This document shows, piece by piece, positions 12,701 to 27,700 of a DNA stretch of 64,000 nt. Under the pieces are notes generated by a model that ran no database searches, was not told the origin of the DNA, and was given only the letters and a program-made list of their open reading frames with translations. The position numbers were made by a program, and so were the translations under genes. The stretch covers positions 366,119 through 430,118 of the forward strand of contig CAADRB010000061.1 of NCBI GenBank assembly GCA_900708905.1. Direction: 5' to 3'. Each line of letters opens with the position of its first letter. The stretch's first letter is position 1. This DNA comes from Hymenolepis diminuta. Lineage: Eukaryota > Platyhelminthes > Cestoda > Cyclophyllidea > Hymenolepididae.

Positions 12701-15700
12701 AGCGTATTAGACACCTAAACGAGTTAAATAACTATTGTATAAAAAGTACTAGTTTTAAATTTTTCTCACTTCAACTTTCATTTGGCCTAGGAACACTTTT
12801 AGCCATTCATTTTTGAAAATTTATTCGACTGCATGAAATTTTTATCCATCAAGAGATGATTTAGACTGAGTTGATAACCCAAAACACCCTAGAATTATGA
12901 CATATGCGTGAATTTTTCCATCTCTTTATTTAAGCGAATGGTTTTTCTTAGAATAAATTGATATTTACAGTTTCGGGTGGTTTTAGCCCAAATTATATGG
13001 TAGTACAATTTACAATGTCCATTCAGAGGTTTTAAGATCTTGCTTCATTGTTGTGGATCCTGTGAAAAGAATGGTCAACAGTAGAAATTAATTCTGATAA
13101 AAAGGTATTTTTTTAAATAGACATAAAAACTATTTTAAGGATTTGGTACATAAATGGTGTTCCCTTTTAAAGAGGAAACTGAGACAACATGAATATAAAA
13201 GACAAGTTTAACTATACGGAAAATCATCTTTATTGATAATCGATTTATGGATAGAAAGAAAGATATGAAGGCATAAATGAACCATTCGCATTGTAGAATA
13301 GGAACTCATTCTTCAAATAGGTAATATGCTTATTCATTGTGTTACAAGATCGAGCCGCTTCTGTCGAACATAACTTTAGTTGAGATTTTATTATTAGCAT
13401 AGTAGGCTGAAAGCCATACAAGTCAAGTTAGGTTACTGATTTCGTTGACCAAAAACATATTCATAATCATGCCTCTCCTGCTTAAAGGGATTTTAAATTG
13501 TCTTGGCTATTGAGTTGGTCGTTTGAGATAATAATCATCTGTCATCATCTCCTAATGACGGCACAAAGAAGACTGAATCATTCTGGACAAACTTATGGTT
13601 TTTCATTTTGAGTATACATTGGTAACCAACGGGAAAATGCATTGCACTATTTCAGTGAGAAAATAACGATACATTAAAACAAAATATACAAAACACAACG
13701 TAATTATAGTGTCGAATTCCCCCACCTATGACGACACAATAAACACGATGACCAGAGCATGATTTAATTCTCTTTATAGTCAAATGCACACTTTTTATTC
13801 CTACTATATATTTTAAATGGACAGAAAATCAGATGTGATAAAAGTAGATAAGGATTCTCTTGATCGTTCCGAGAGGATCTCGGTACGCTGTCTAAAAATA
13901 TCACTTCTGGACTAAAAAAATATTTTTTTTGGATGGTTTAAATTTTTCTTTGTGCCCAAAGATTACACCGTCGTTAACACAGGCATGCAGACATAAGATC
14001 GAATTCCCTTCGCTTACTGGTACACATTTAGAGAGAAGGTTAATAATTCCCTCTGATGCCGTCATCTATCACCCAAAGTTAGGACTGCATTCCATGAGAA
14101 AAAGTCTGTAAATGATCAATGCTGCCGCTACCGCTGCTGCAAAATAAGGATATTTTACTCCCCTTGTGTGTTTGTGGTAAATGATTAGCTGGAATTTGGC
14201 TTAAAATGCCATTTTGAAACTCGTGTAATGGGTGATATCTAGTTCTTGTTTAAACATATGAACTAAAAGGGATTGCAAAAGAGTAATGGGGAAATTATGT
14301 CGGAAGGAGAATTAAATATGCGGAAAATCTAAAAGATTAACACACCTATAGGTTGTATTTAGCAAAGAGAATAAAGAGCATTAATTTAAATTGGGCGAAT
14401 CGACATTATCACTTTGGTTATACTTAATTATAATTTCTTTTTTGAACTTAAGCGATCACCCAAACTTGAATTTGCTTGTCAAATATAGCTTAGTAATCGT
14501 TCCGTTTTCTAGCACGAAATTTATCGGTTTGTATTCAGGTGTTAGAATTATCAATACCGATAGTTCAAACTGATTACCACGAAAACTGTAACCATTCAAT
14601 TAATAATGAAATCGATAAGTTTTATACATATTTAATCCAGTTTGCTCGATTGTTGAGTGTTTTAAGTCATAGGAAAGGCAAGAATACTTAAAGCGCTAAT
14701 GATAACGTTGGATTCAGATCATTTGAAAAGCAACGGCATATGCATTTCGGATCTAGTAGAAAAGAAACTAAAATTTCAAATCTAATAGACCAAATCTTCT
14801 TATCATTTCTCAAAGCCATTTCCATTTGCCACATATTTGCTTGTCCGAATAATAATAATACACAAATTAACAAACAGACACAAACATATGCAAGTTGATT
14901 TGTTCGTGTACGTTATTTACTAAATAATGCATCTTACAAATCAAATCCTACTCGTGCGACTGTAAAAAGCCCATATTTTGGAACAATCAGTTTGTTGGCT
15001 TTTTAATGGTACCTTACTTCCCTTCAAAATTTAGGAAAGGACGTTTTACACTTAACGAAGAAAGAGAGCTTTTCAGCCATGCAAATTCTATAGCACTTAA
15101 AAAGTTCCACACCAAAAAACAAATTTTTGATTTCTCATTATTTCTTCAATCGCTTTTATAATAAAGGAAATTTCGTAGAAATATACCCATTTACTTACTG
15201 TTATTTTGTACTTTGCTTCTGCTTGACCTCAATTTTTGTGAATTTAAATATGTTTCTGTCATATTTATGGATTGAAATATGAATAATGAATTATTAAAAC
15301 TTATTGAATCATAAATATAATTACTTTAATAACTTAGAGTTAAACATTCATGCTGTGGTTATTTGGTTAAGATACCGGTTGGCATTGAGAATTATTTATC
15401 TGAAAATAATTTAAATGCAGATGTTCTAGGCAAAGTGACTACACCAGTTCGCCTAAATTCAAACCGTTAAGAACGTCTGGAGAGTACTTCTAGTTCTTTA
15501 AAGAAATTCCAACAAAGGTGACCCTTTTTAGTTAAACATTAAACAATCCTTGAACAAGACTATATATTTGGGATTTTGTTATTGCAAAATTGTACAACAA
15601 TACAAAATGATATCGCTGTTTATTTTAAGACTTTAGTTAGGTATCAGCGGAGTTTTCCCAATTTAACAGTAAAAATCTACGAAAAGATTCTGAAATTTTT

Positions 15701-18700
15701 CAAAGAGGCATACCGATTCTTTTCTTACCAAATTTTCCCTTATCAATACAAATAATTCCCAAAGTCCGCTCAAATACAAGTTTGATCTTTCATAATCTTA
15801 AAACTGGTTTATGTAGAGAAACGGAGCATCTCTTCGTAGAAATGGTAAAGCACCGAAAATTTATTTAAGAAAGAATGTATGTATGTTTATTTAATGTTAG
15901 GTGATTTGTCATTGACTAGCATCCCCATAGAAAGTAATTAAAAGAGAAAAGCTTTTAGTGTGAAAGATGGACTGCCTTTGGGCTGACCGGTAGTTTACGT
16001 CAATGCGGAATAAATACAGACTGATAATAATATAAACCCCATAATCCATTCTGTTTTCTTACGATTGTTTCTGTTGTGGGAAAATTACTTCGGCCACAGT
16101 GAACATTTTTATTAAAACTATATCAATGGATACTTTATTGAAATGTCAATTAGCTAAAGCCCTAATGAGATAATACTTGAATGCTCAACCAAACTCGTAA
16201 CGCTTCTTTTTGTACAATTTTCTTAATAAAGTAAAACGATGTTGATTTTTTCTTTAATAAAGTCAGTATGCACTGTATAAAAAAGCAGGGGTTATACATA
16301 ATGAATGAGATAAAACTCTGAATTTTGGGGTATTAAATTTTCTTCTCTTTAGTAGGCAGCTCAAATTTGCATTTTTTTGTAATTTGTTTAGTTTATTCAT
16401 CAGCTTTCTTCTGAAATGCCCCTCCAAAATATTCAGTTCATTTTAGCAAAAACCCATACTAATAGCTCTTAAAACAATGTTTAATGAGTGATAAGAAAGT
16501 TCAATCTGGGAATTTCTATATTAAAAAAAGCTTCTGCGTAGTAGTTCTGAGTTGTATTTATGGCTTATTTATCACTAAAAATTCATTCCTTGAAGGATTT
16601 AGAACGTTTACTCGGAGCATTAGGCAGTGTAATATATCAAAATAAAGGAGATTTTCGGACGCTTACTTTTTTACATTTGAATTCACGCTGCTGAAACTTG
16701 CAATGATTTCATCTCTGAAGTGACGATGGAGTGATTTCATAACACAAAAATGATTATCTTTTATTGCAACTTGCACAAAAGGTAATGGTCAATTAAAGGC
16801 ACCGACTCCTTTTCCATATAACTATTTCCTCTAACTTATTGACAGAATTGGTGACTGAGGTTTTGGAGCAGTCATCTGTCAAAAGCTTTGTCTAATTGCC
16901 CTATCATGTTGATGCACGAGGTATATGAATTTAACAATGTGGATTTGTGGAATGCAAGCTCATCATTTATAGTGTTTTCAACCGTGCATTAAGATAATTA
17001 CTACTCCAATATTGGGATCGAATCTACTTTTCCAATAAGTCAAACCTTGACTTTGAGAACCAAGTTGTAAAATTGGAATCGTATAAGTTTAATTTATAAA
17101 TAACGACTGTGTGAATTACACTGATTCATTCATGATTTCTGTAACAGTTCATTGTCTAACAATCAATCTGTCACCAAAATATTTTCTAAAATCTGTTTTG
17201 TAACCCAAATTTCTGATAGTTATAGGAAACACAAGCTGAGAAACACTTGCACAGTCGTCTAATGATCAAAAAGTTTTGTCTAATCGCTGAACTGCTAGAT
17301 ATACATAGAGAGCGAGAGAAAGGCACAGGAAGAACTTGTGTGCTTTATCTGGCGCCAATCGTTTGCCTTAATTCTAATGATGAAGATAATTTATATTTGC
17401 CAGTTTTCAGCAGGACCAAATGATTTATTGGTGTGATCTCTTAACTTTCACCTGTGTGTTTATGCTGTCTTAATCGTCCATATGCAAACTTTGGCGTACG
17501 CTTGCGAAAATGATACAAATTGATACAAACTGACAGCTGGTCTTGACTTTTCTACTTTCCATCTGTCTGGATAGCGGGTATCAAAGCATTTTATAAAGAA
17601 GAAAGTAGTTTGTATGAAGATATATATATTTATATATTGACTGGATGCCTTTGATGCTCAATTCTCTTTAATATTGATCTCCGATAGGTTGATTTTATTT
17701 CAAATTTACTAAGACCTATTACTGTTTTTTTTATTGACCAATCTACTTTCAATTTTTTGATATTCCAACATTATTTAATTGTTATCAAATTTATCCTATG
17801 AGCCTAAGAAAATTGATTAGACCTTTTGGTTACCACAATCCCTGTTAAGCCCAGTAAAATAGACCACCACATGCCAATCAACGCAATTTAATTCAGGCCG
17901 AATGACATTAGAGGGCCATATTGGATGAATGAAGTTTAATTATTGATAAAAAGGGATAAAATTTACCTTGCCGAACAATATGATATCAAATAATGGCTTT
18001 AAATTGAGTTGGTTCAAATAAATACCTTAAATTTTAAGGCTACAATAATTTTCCTAAGTAAATAATAATGAAACCCCATTATATTTATATTGAATAAAAT
18101 CAAACGACACAATTTGCTGAAAATTTTTCACCATTTTCCATAGTTTTACAATGCTCATGATAAAATAACTCAGTCTCAGGAGGAAGAAGGGTAAAGATCT
18201 GTAGTGCAAACCACGATTATCGAATTAATAAAATAAATAGGCTTTTATAGAAGTGGATATATGATAAGTAATTAGTTGTCTGGTTAGCCATTAATTGTAG
18301 CAATGAGTACTTCAGAGGCGTTCTTGCATATCCAGGTACGAGCGTAGAAATTCAAAAAGACAAGAGTTTAGTGAAGGAAAGATGAAGCTCATGAGTCTCA
18401 AATCAGTTTCCTTACACGTTAAATTATCAAAAAAGGTTATCAAAGTTAAATAAGAATTTAAATCTTATATAATCTTACACCGAATTTCCTTTTCATCTTA
18501 CTTCAGTCTGGTAAGTTGATATTGAGACTCTGTTCAGGAACTTAAGAAGGTCATTATCATAAATCATAGACTATTTTAAATGCTAGTAGTCCATCGCAAT
18601 ACATGCATAATAGCCGAAACGTTCATATGTAATGTTAATTTCAAATCAAAGTCTCTCTTGATTTACATTCAATGTATTAATAGTGCGTGCCCCGAGAGTT

Positions 18701-21700
18701 TTATCATTTCACTTCCTAGTTCATCAAATGTAAGTAAAGAAGCTTAAATGAGTTAGATTGATGGCTTTAGTATGCGATTGGCGTTTGATGATTTGCTAAT
18801 TACAATTGGCATTTTAAGGTTAATAATGGCTAGTTAAACAAAGGCTTAAATAATCGGTCATTGGTAAATTACATTTGACTGCAACTGCGATAAAATAGTA
18901 ATAAATTTTTTAAGATTTCTAATGACAGCAATCACTCACAATGATGACATCATGATCTGTTTCCAATTCAAAATGCTATTTAAATACCCAGTCTAGACGA
19001 TTGTTTCTTCATCCTTCACCTTAAGAATTCAAATTTTATGGTATTTGTCAAGCTCTGAAATTTGCACTGATCTTAGGTTCATCATGACAACTAAATTTGA
19101 TCGATTTTTAGTGCGTCAAAATTTGCAAATGGAAGTAAGAATTTATGCCATAGCAACCATAAATGAAAACTTTCCTGATTTTAACGTTCATATTTTGCAT
19201 GTAAGATCCACAAAGAAATGTCCTTTGAATAAAATAGACGTAGATTCATTACAGTTATTGTGTCATTGTGCATAAAATAGCGCTCTATCTCATATGGTTA
19301 ACAGTACGAAAAACAGTTATCCAAAATATTTGCCAATTTAGAAAAATTTTCTTTTCAATTTTGATTTTCAGACGTAGTGCTTCTTTTCTGAAATTCAGAT
19401 TAAATAACAGATTAAAAAAGATATTTAAAAAGGTATATTAGTTAATGTAAAGGAAAATCACTTATTTTGGAGGCTTATCGGTAAGGCTACCCAACTGAAT
19501 TTGGTTTTCACCACTTGTTTCAACTGATGCATTAATTAGAATTACTTCAACTTTTATAACACAAATGGAGAAAATATGCGCCAAAACTAGTTTCCTTAGT
19601 ACATATAAAAACGTACTGGGTTGTCATACGTCAGAAAAGATTTTAGGTGGATCATTTTAGATAGATATCACGCTACCGGCGACGATATATCACACGTCGA
19701 ACTTTGTTTTCCTATGAGAGTCTGAACTTGGAAATACGTCAATAGAATAAATAATAAAGCAAACAAATTTGCAGATTCGTTTAGTAAATTATTGAAAATA
19801 AATTTAATTTCCAACTTAATAAAACAAATTCGCCTAAATACATGCGACAGCTAAAATCAGACCACGGGATTTTAATGAACTAATTTAAAAAACCACATAT
19901 TATTTACTATTTGAACAAGTCGGAAAATCGTCAGTTTGTTTAATTATTTGTCAAGAATTGTGTCTTCAGTCTTCGGTTCATTGAGTTGTGTTTTGCTATT
20001 GCAGTCCAAATAATTATTTTTATTATCCATGACAACGCAAAAAACTTTAAAAGTTCTGATCGAAAGATAGCATCTGATCAAGGCCAATAGCAAGCAGTCC
20101 GATATGGGCTGAAGCAGAGGACCAAATATATGTATATAAGGAAGTCAGATTGCCAGAAATCTTGCTTTAATTGCATTCCAGAATAATAGGATTTTCCATT
20201 TTCTCAAAGGAGCTGTATTTGTCATTGTAATATCTAAATATTTTAAAGTTCAATTTTCATTATTTGACCCCGAGTGTCTGTTCATGTCCGCAAAATTTAC
20301 AACTTATTGATCAACGAATTTAACTGAACGGTTGATCAAGAAGCTTTTGTTCACTGTTTTATCTTACAGCCATGAAACATAGCAGGTCTTACTTAAATTC
20401 ACTTAAGATGAACTTTATTAGCTTCTAATTTTAACAAAAAAGTCTTAATTAAATCGCACAAAGTTATGTTTTTGAAACGGTTATTAGATACTTTCCATTT
20501 ATATGTGATTTATTATCCTTCCATTTGTGTCTTTAATTTTAAACTATAAAGAAAAATACATTTACATTGTAGTCATAAAAGGTCTTCCTATGGTAAGCTG
20601 CGAAAATATAATTTGTAGAAATAAATTCATTTGTTTTAAACAGTTTTGTATTCAAGCATTTTTTCTTTGAAAATGAAATAAGAAAGAAGATTTCTTTCAA
20701 TATGCGTGAATTTTTTCTCTCTCCCGAAATGACCACTTAAACTGTCAAATTACAAAAAGCGAAGGAAATGTCAGGAAAGCTCTTCTCCGGCTCTTTTGCA
20801 GTTTCTGCTGCCAATACTAATGAAATTTTCGACCTCTTGGCATTTTCTATTTGTTAGGAGATGTTCTTGTACATCTGAGAAAATTTCCTCTGCTGATTTG
20901 CAAGAATAAGAAATTGTTAATTGCTGATTCTCCTTTCTATGTTCTTTTGCCAGTGCGATATATAGAAACTGCCGATATCGTTAGATATAGCTGTTAGATA
21001 TTTACGTTTTATAATATACATATAGGCATGGGAAATCTTTCTTGTGTTAGTTCATGAATATCTACTTTATATTACAATATGAGAATTTTCTCAGTTATCG
21101 AAGAAAGTGGAGCTTTATCAGTTGTTTTCACAAGGCAAATTTTAGCCTGTAGATTTCACTTAGATGACAGTCTTTAATGCGTACCCACAATTATACATTT
21201 CATAAGCTTTGCTGACGACTTGTCTTTTCTCTTCATTTAATAAGATTAATCGCATCGTCTTAAACGTTATAAGCTGAAATTTTCGAAAAAATTGAAGTCT
21301 GGCTCCTTTTTAATGATCTGCTTCCCACCAGATATCGCTGGATTACAGTTGACTCAGATCCGAAAGGGTATAAAAACACTTGTGTGGTCAATTCAAAACA
21401 TTTTATTAATACGATAAAGATAATATTCTCCCCATGATTGAATTTTGGAGATTAACTCAATGTTAGTTGTTGCCCCGACTAACTATCAAACTGTCGGAAG
21501 CGAAAGGCATGTGCGTATTGATGAGAAACTTAAACACCACCTGTTTTACTTGCTCTCCATGTCTATGGACGTCCTTTCAGAATCAGTACCTTTTATCTAA
21601 AGGAAATGTGACAATAAAAATGGCTTCAGGATGGTTTTAGGCCTAACCACAACTATTTGAACGAAAAACTAATGTGGTTAAAAGATGAATTAGGCTGAAA

Positions 21701-24700
21701 GCTGAATGACACCCATATTTATGAACAAATCAAATTAATTAGCTTAGAAATACAAACTGCTATCTAATCAATGAATAACCATCCATTACGAATGCAAATT
21801 ACTAATTCATTTTTATGAAAGACAATCTTTAAGAAAACAGGAGGTGATACTCATTGATTGGAGAGAAAGTAATTGCGCATAGATATATATTTGCAATTAC
21901 GAACATTCTTGGTATATTAGTGGAATAATAAAATAATCGCCGTTGGATTTAAACATTAATTGTTCACTTGTTGTTGAAATTATTATCATAAAGTTGATAA
22001 AAAATAATATAATTAAAAAGTGAAAAATTAGGTATCTTTTATTCATCACCGTTTTAATGCTCGTGTTCAAGATTTTTAATATTTGTCCTCTTCTTGATGT
22101 TTTTCGACAAAAAATGTTAGTCAACTCAGAGTTGTCTAAAATCAGAGCCAAAGTGTCCCAGTTGAACATATAGAGACGTCCCAACAACCCATTACACTAT
22201 GTAGGAGACACAGGGTTAGACGAATAGTTAGCAATCTCAAGCTGCAAAGGATTCCAAAACAAATAATTCTCTGTGGAACGATAGTTTTAGTGGTACAAAT
22301 ATGCATGTGTATATCCGTTACAATGTTTAGTCGTTTCACTTACATTGTTTAATTGAATTCTCAACCAATCCTCGGTTGTTAAGCTTAAAATCACGCATCA
22401 GAACATGGTACAAAATTTTTAGATATGAAATAAGAAAACGCCAGTAACAGTAAGAAATTATTCTCCCAGCAAAAATGTTGGAAAATCCGCACACATTTGC
22501 AAAAAATGAACAAAGGGTAAAGAAATAACCAAAAATTGTAAGGCCACTGTCAAAATTAAGAATCAAATTTTTATGTCTATAATTAAAGTCAAGAGAGTAA
22601 AGTTTAATTACTAAACAGGAGGAAAAGTAAGATAATTCGAATGTAAGATTTAGAAAAGATGAAGAGCTAAACATGGAAAAAAGCTTAAAGAACCTTATTA
22701 AAATTAAATTATCCATTTACTGGGTTGTTCACTTTGATTCTACTTAAAGTTGAATTCTTGGCACCAAATCTGAGATACTAAAATTTATCTCACAGACAAG
22801 CCACACTCAATAGATATCACTTTGAGCAAAATTCCATTTTCATATTGTTCAGTGCCTGTTGATAAGTGAACTGGATTGAATACATAAATATTTTTCTGAT
22901 AGCTAAAGAGCAGCTAACCTATTCGAGTTACGATGTTTTGATCTTTGATTAATGCATTGGCATTTCCTAAGTATAAGTGAGAAAGTATAGCATAAATGTC
23001 TTCACTTTTATTGGTCATTTTTAATGACCCCACACATTCCATTTGATGTTGCGAAATCATAATCGGGAACGTGGTAATTTCTTTTGTGTATTTTTGTGGA
23101 AGCCACAAAGTGATTCACGCTTCGATTCTTTTATGCATACTTCTTCCCGACATGTAAGATTTTTTGCCACCCTTAATGAGTTAAAAGAATCATGTTTACA
23201 GATTGCAAAGCAAATTATTTTGAATTTCAAATGAAACGAAATCAGAATGAAACGGCGGGTAACAATATGTTTTCCTCCTGTAGTGTAATGGGGAATGGCA
23301 TCCTGGAGGTTCTCTATTGAAAACTGGTATTCTTGCTAGAATTAATTGGAAATGTTGCAAGTTCCGCTTATTTATTAAATACGCGCACTTTAAAGCATTG
23401 AATATCATTTTAGTCTCAGTTGGTAATTGTATTGAACTGGTTTTGCGTGGAAAGCTATATTCATGTTATATCTAGTGAGAATTGATCCCTCTTAACTATA
23501 ACTATTATCTCTAGCAATCGCCTTCGTTTTAGCGTCCCATCCAGATTCAAAATTGTTTGAAAATAGGTAAGGTTAACGACTGATAGTAAAAATGATTAAC
23601 CAAATACATTGTCATTTGTAACATCCATTTTTTTATTGGGCTTGGGAAATGGGATGAATGTTATGGAATGGTTAGAACAAATCATCTGGGAGATAAATTT
23701 AATTCGATTGATACAGCTACTCTCTCAGGTACTAGCCTTAGGCACCGTCTGCGCCTGTCTTACTCTCATTAATTCTTAAGATTCAGTTGCAGATTGGAAT
23801 AACGGCATCCTTGAAGATTAACAATCTACCTTTAATCAGTTAATAAGGACGAGATGGTTTTTTCACTTTTACTAATAATATTCTGAATGATTATCCCTCT
23901 ACGAGACCACTGACTGAGATTTGTTTCCGCTGCTTTGTTATATTCTACATATTCTAGTGAGGAAAATTATCAATGCTTAAATATGCTTTGTATTCGGGAA
24001 TTGATCAGCTGCCTGGTTATGCAATAGTTACAGTATTGTGAGCGCGAAAGTCCAATAATCGATAATCAGCCTATAATCTGTGTTCAGGCACATCAAAATC
24101 ATCCGATTAGGCCTTCAATAAATAATTGTAAGAAGTTTACTTTATATAAAAATAATATGATATAAATACTATTTGAGGGTAAGGTTTAAATAGTGTTCCA
24201 TGATTACCTTGTTTAATCTCCAAATAGTATATATCGGAGTTTACAAACCCATTAAAATAAACCAATATGGCACGCTCACGTATCTGATACCTAATCAACT
24301 ATGCTTGATGACGTTGACAGACATCTGTCAGAAGTCATGGATATTCCATTATTTTTATGTGAAAAAAACAGTGCACACAGGCAGCTACACGATTAATCGA
24401 ATATCGCGGACTTTTAACTGCTGTCGTCCAAAGACAATGATATAATTGCATTATGAGTCATCTGAAGTGCGAAGGCCACTTTTGCACGTCAATCTGAGGG
24501 AGGGAGAAATAAGCAGACAAACGTAGCTGTCAGATACATCGGTTCCATCAGACAAAATTTTCGTAGTGCGTCTTGAATTTTTGGCAAATTCAGAATGACT
24601 GTGGACTCAGCTTTTACATTCACACGACTGGTGCTAATTAAACTGATGAATTTCAATGGCATGTAAAACTAATATAAACTTCATTCAACTACATATAATT

Positions 24701-27700
24701 TGAGTTAATGCGGGTTAAAATGCAAGAGTAATGTAAAGGTAGCAGTTACTGCGTGACCAAAACCACGGGAGAACAATTATAAATTAAAGGTGCTTTGAAT
24801 TTAGAGTAAGCTAAATTTGTTTCATATTGCGTAGATGTTTACTAGGATTACTCAATAAGTAGTTTATAAGGACGTAGATATTTTAATTTCATGTTGTTCT
24901 AATAGACTAGTGGTTATACATTTCCCGTTCTCTATATTGGTTATTGGTTATAAATCTTTCACACTAGATGTAGAAGTTGGAGGTGCATATTAGCTAAATT
25001 TAATTTTTGAATCAGAGAAATCGTTTACTTTTGCACTGTCATTTTAATTTGAAAAAGTTTCTTAAAAAGCAAGGGAATAGAAATTGGAAATACGACAACT
25101 CTTCTTAGTTTATTGAGCTGCCGAATGCATTGCTTCATATAATTATTTCAACTTCAAGGCTGCTCAACAAAAAAATAGAAATTTTTTTGTGAATATAGTA
25201 GTCGGAACCCATTATCAAATATAAAGATGGAACAGAACATCAAAATACAGAAAAGTATTTATAAAACTTGCAAAGCTCTTTCTTAAGTGCAATATTATTT
25301 AAAGGCTCCGCATCTTATTGTCCAGTTCGTATCTTCTATACAACCTTTAAATAAATACACTCTTTGCGCTTTTAACAATAATGCCCTTTATAATTCTATA
25401 AGTATCTAAGTGTTTACCCGATTATGTCTTAAACCTGGATTAGTTAAATTTATAAACAATTCGAACATAATGCCAAGTGAATTAAAATACTTCCCAGATA
25501 CCATAAAGCTAAAGATTAAATGATGGAAAATTGTAACAGAAAGAATCCTTTTAGGAAATGATGACTAAAGAGCGCTTAATTTTAAATGAAAAGACTTCAA
25601 CCTGACTTCTCAAGTAGCTATTTTAATAAACTGAGCTCAATTAATTTGAATTACAGCTGGTTGCACGTTATATTAGCTTAAAACCTCTATGACTCTCAAA
25701 ATGGGAGTGGTATCACCATAAGGTAAGACCGGCTCCGATTCTGAGCTGTAGTTGTGAGAATTTTCTTTATGGAAAACGGGGTTTAGAAAAAAATGTCTCG
25801 ACATTTATAGCCTTTAAAGCTTATCGGTTCTCTCAATAATAATATCAACCCATAAGGTTATTTTGAGGCAACGTGACACTAACAGTAACTAGGCCTATAC
25901 AAGAGTACGCAGTTTCAAAAGCCCACAGCTCCCCCATTAAATAATGTTTCTCTTAATTATGCTTAAAGTTATACATATATCTGTCTAGATAGCATTTTTA
26001 GTACTATTGAAATCGGGTAGATATGATCATTGAAATGCAAATAATTATTCAAGAGATTGTAATTATAACCGAAACAAAGATATTCACCTAGAGAAATTTG
26101 TAATATAAGTGAAAATCCGATCCTCTGATTCACTTATCTCATTAACATTCTTGAGAATTTTGGACCTTTTGCTACAGGAAACGGAGTGAGTCAAAACTAG
26201 TAGTTTTTTGGGAGCGAACATGCACATTCGTCAGCATTTGGTTAAAGCAACTTGTCGAAAAAGATCTCTCGCTTACTAGGTAGCTCAATATTTTTAATTC
26301 TTGCTTAGCCAATTCCAGTGATATAAGCTGAAATGGTGATAAAATGCAACCAAATTTGGGTTTTGATTTTTATCTCCGTGAAGATAGTCCAGCCTGAGTG
26401 ATCCTGAACCTCATTATGGAAAATGGATTGATTCCTGCGTTATCGAATGAATCATTGGGAATTTTGCTTTGTAACACGAGATTCAAGATGATTCAGTTAG
26501 ATACCGTATTTGACAACTTAGGCGGTCTTTCGTTTACTTAATCACACTTCACCCATTAATTAATTCCTAAACATTGTTATGCAAATTTTTAGTAAATATT
26601 ATCGCATTGCATAATTAAGGAATTTTTCTTTTCTTCTACTTTTTCTGCTTCTACTTGATTATACGTTTGTTGTGATCATTGCTAATTATACCTTTAGGTT
26701 TTAAGTCGATTTCTCCAAAGGCCTAACTAGCTTCCATCTGTTCAACTTTTACCTCATAATTGTTAGGTGCCTGAGCTTTCCACTTTAATCCAGACTGATT
26801 AGGCGTTGCATTCGTGTCCTCCTAACACAGATATCCTATTCATACTCCTTGTTTCCCATCTATCGTGTTTGTGCTGAGGTTAGTAGAAGGCAGAAGGATT
26901 AGGGCATGGTAAGCTTTTCTATCATTTATTAACCTAAACTAATCAATTTTAATATTCAAACCCAAAATTTATTGACTTCTAACTTCACATGGTTCAACGT
27001 GATTATGGCCAAATCATTAGTAACGAAAGAATGTTATCCCTCAATCTTAATTTAAAGACATTTTCTTATTTATACTTTCCATCTATGGAGATAAGTTGCG
27101 TATTTGCCAGTCTAGATTCAAACGCATGACTTAAGGTTGCACTAAATTCTGTCAATAGAACTATTTTAGAAGCCTGATCAGTTAAACTTTGAGACTTCCC
27201 CTCACAGAACTAAAGATTTTCTTAGAGGCTAATAGGGTACAGCAGAAATTTAGAAGTTCAAAAGCTGAGTCAGATCAAAATGCATAATGAAGATCTTTAT
27301 ATGGTGATTTCAACAGAGTAAATATTATTTGATTTTACTGTTCGACCTTGCGAATCACGATAGATATCAAAACATCTTAGCATGCACATACTTCAAAAGT
27401 TATTATCAATTGATTTGAATTTATTGGTACTTGAGTTGAGTAGAAAAGACATATATCGTCAGTACTATTCGCCATAACTGAAAAGCTATTTTAGAGCTAT
27501 GCAGGTACGCAAAATCAAACGTGGGAGATATCTTCACACTTTATGAGCCAAGAGCTGCTCAAATACCTGAGAAACCCACTGATACTTATTTTGAGATTTG
27601 TAATTATGTGCTAACTACAACTCCTCACCTTTTTAAAAGAGACTTCACAGTGACGCAAGTTATATACCACTGGAATATTTGAGGTTTTATTATTTGACAT

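Noticed and set aside
21369..21375. TATAAAA as a core promoter
   Set aside because: No coding sequence or GC-richer block follows within a plausible distance, and such strings are frequent in AT-rich DNA.
22336..22716. 126-codon minus-strand ORF as a membrane-protein gene
   Set aside because: Its hydrophobicity follows from T-rich DNA. The length is near the chance maximum for this window, and no start context or splice signal supports it.
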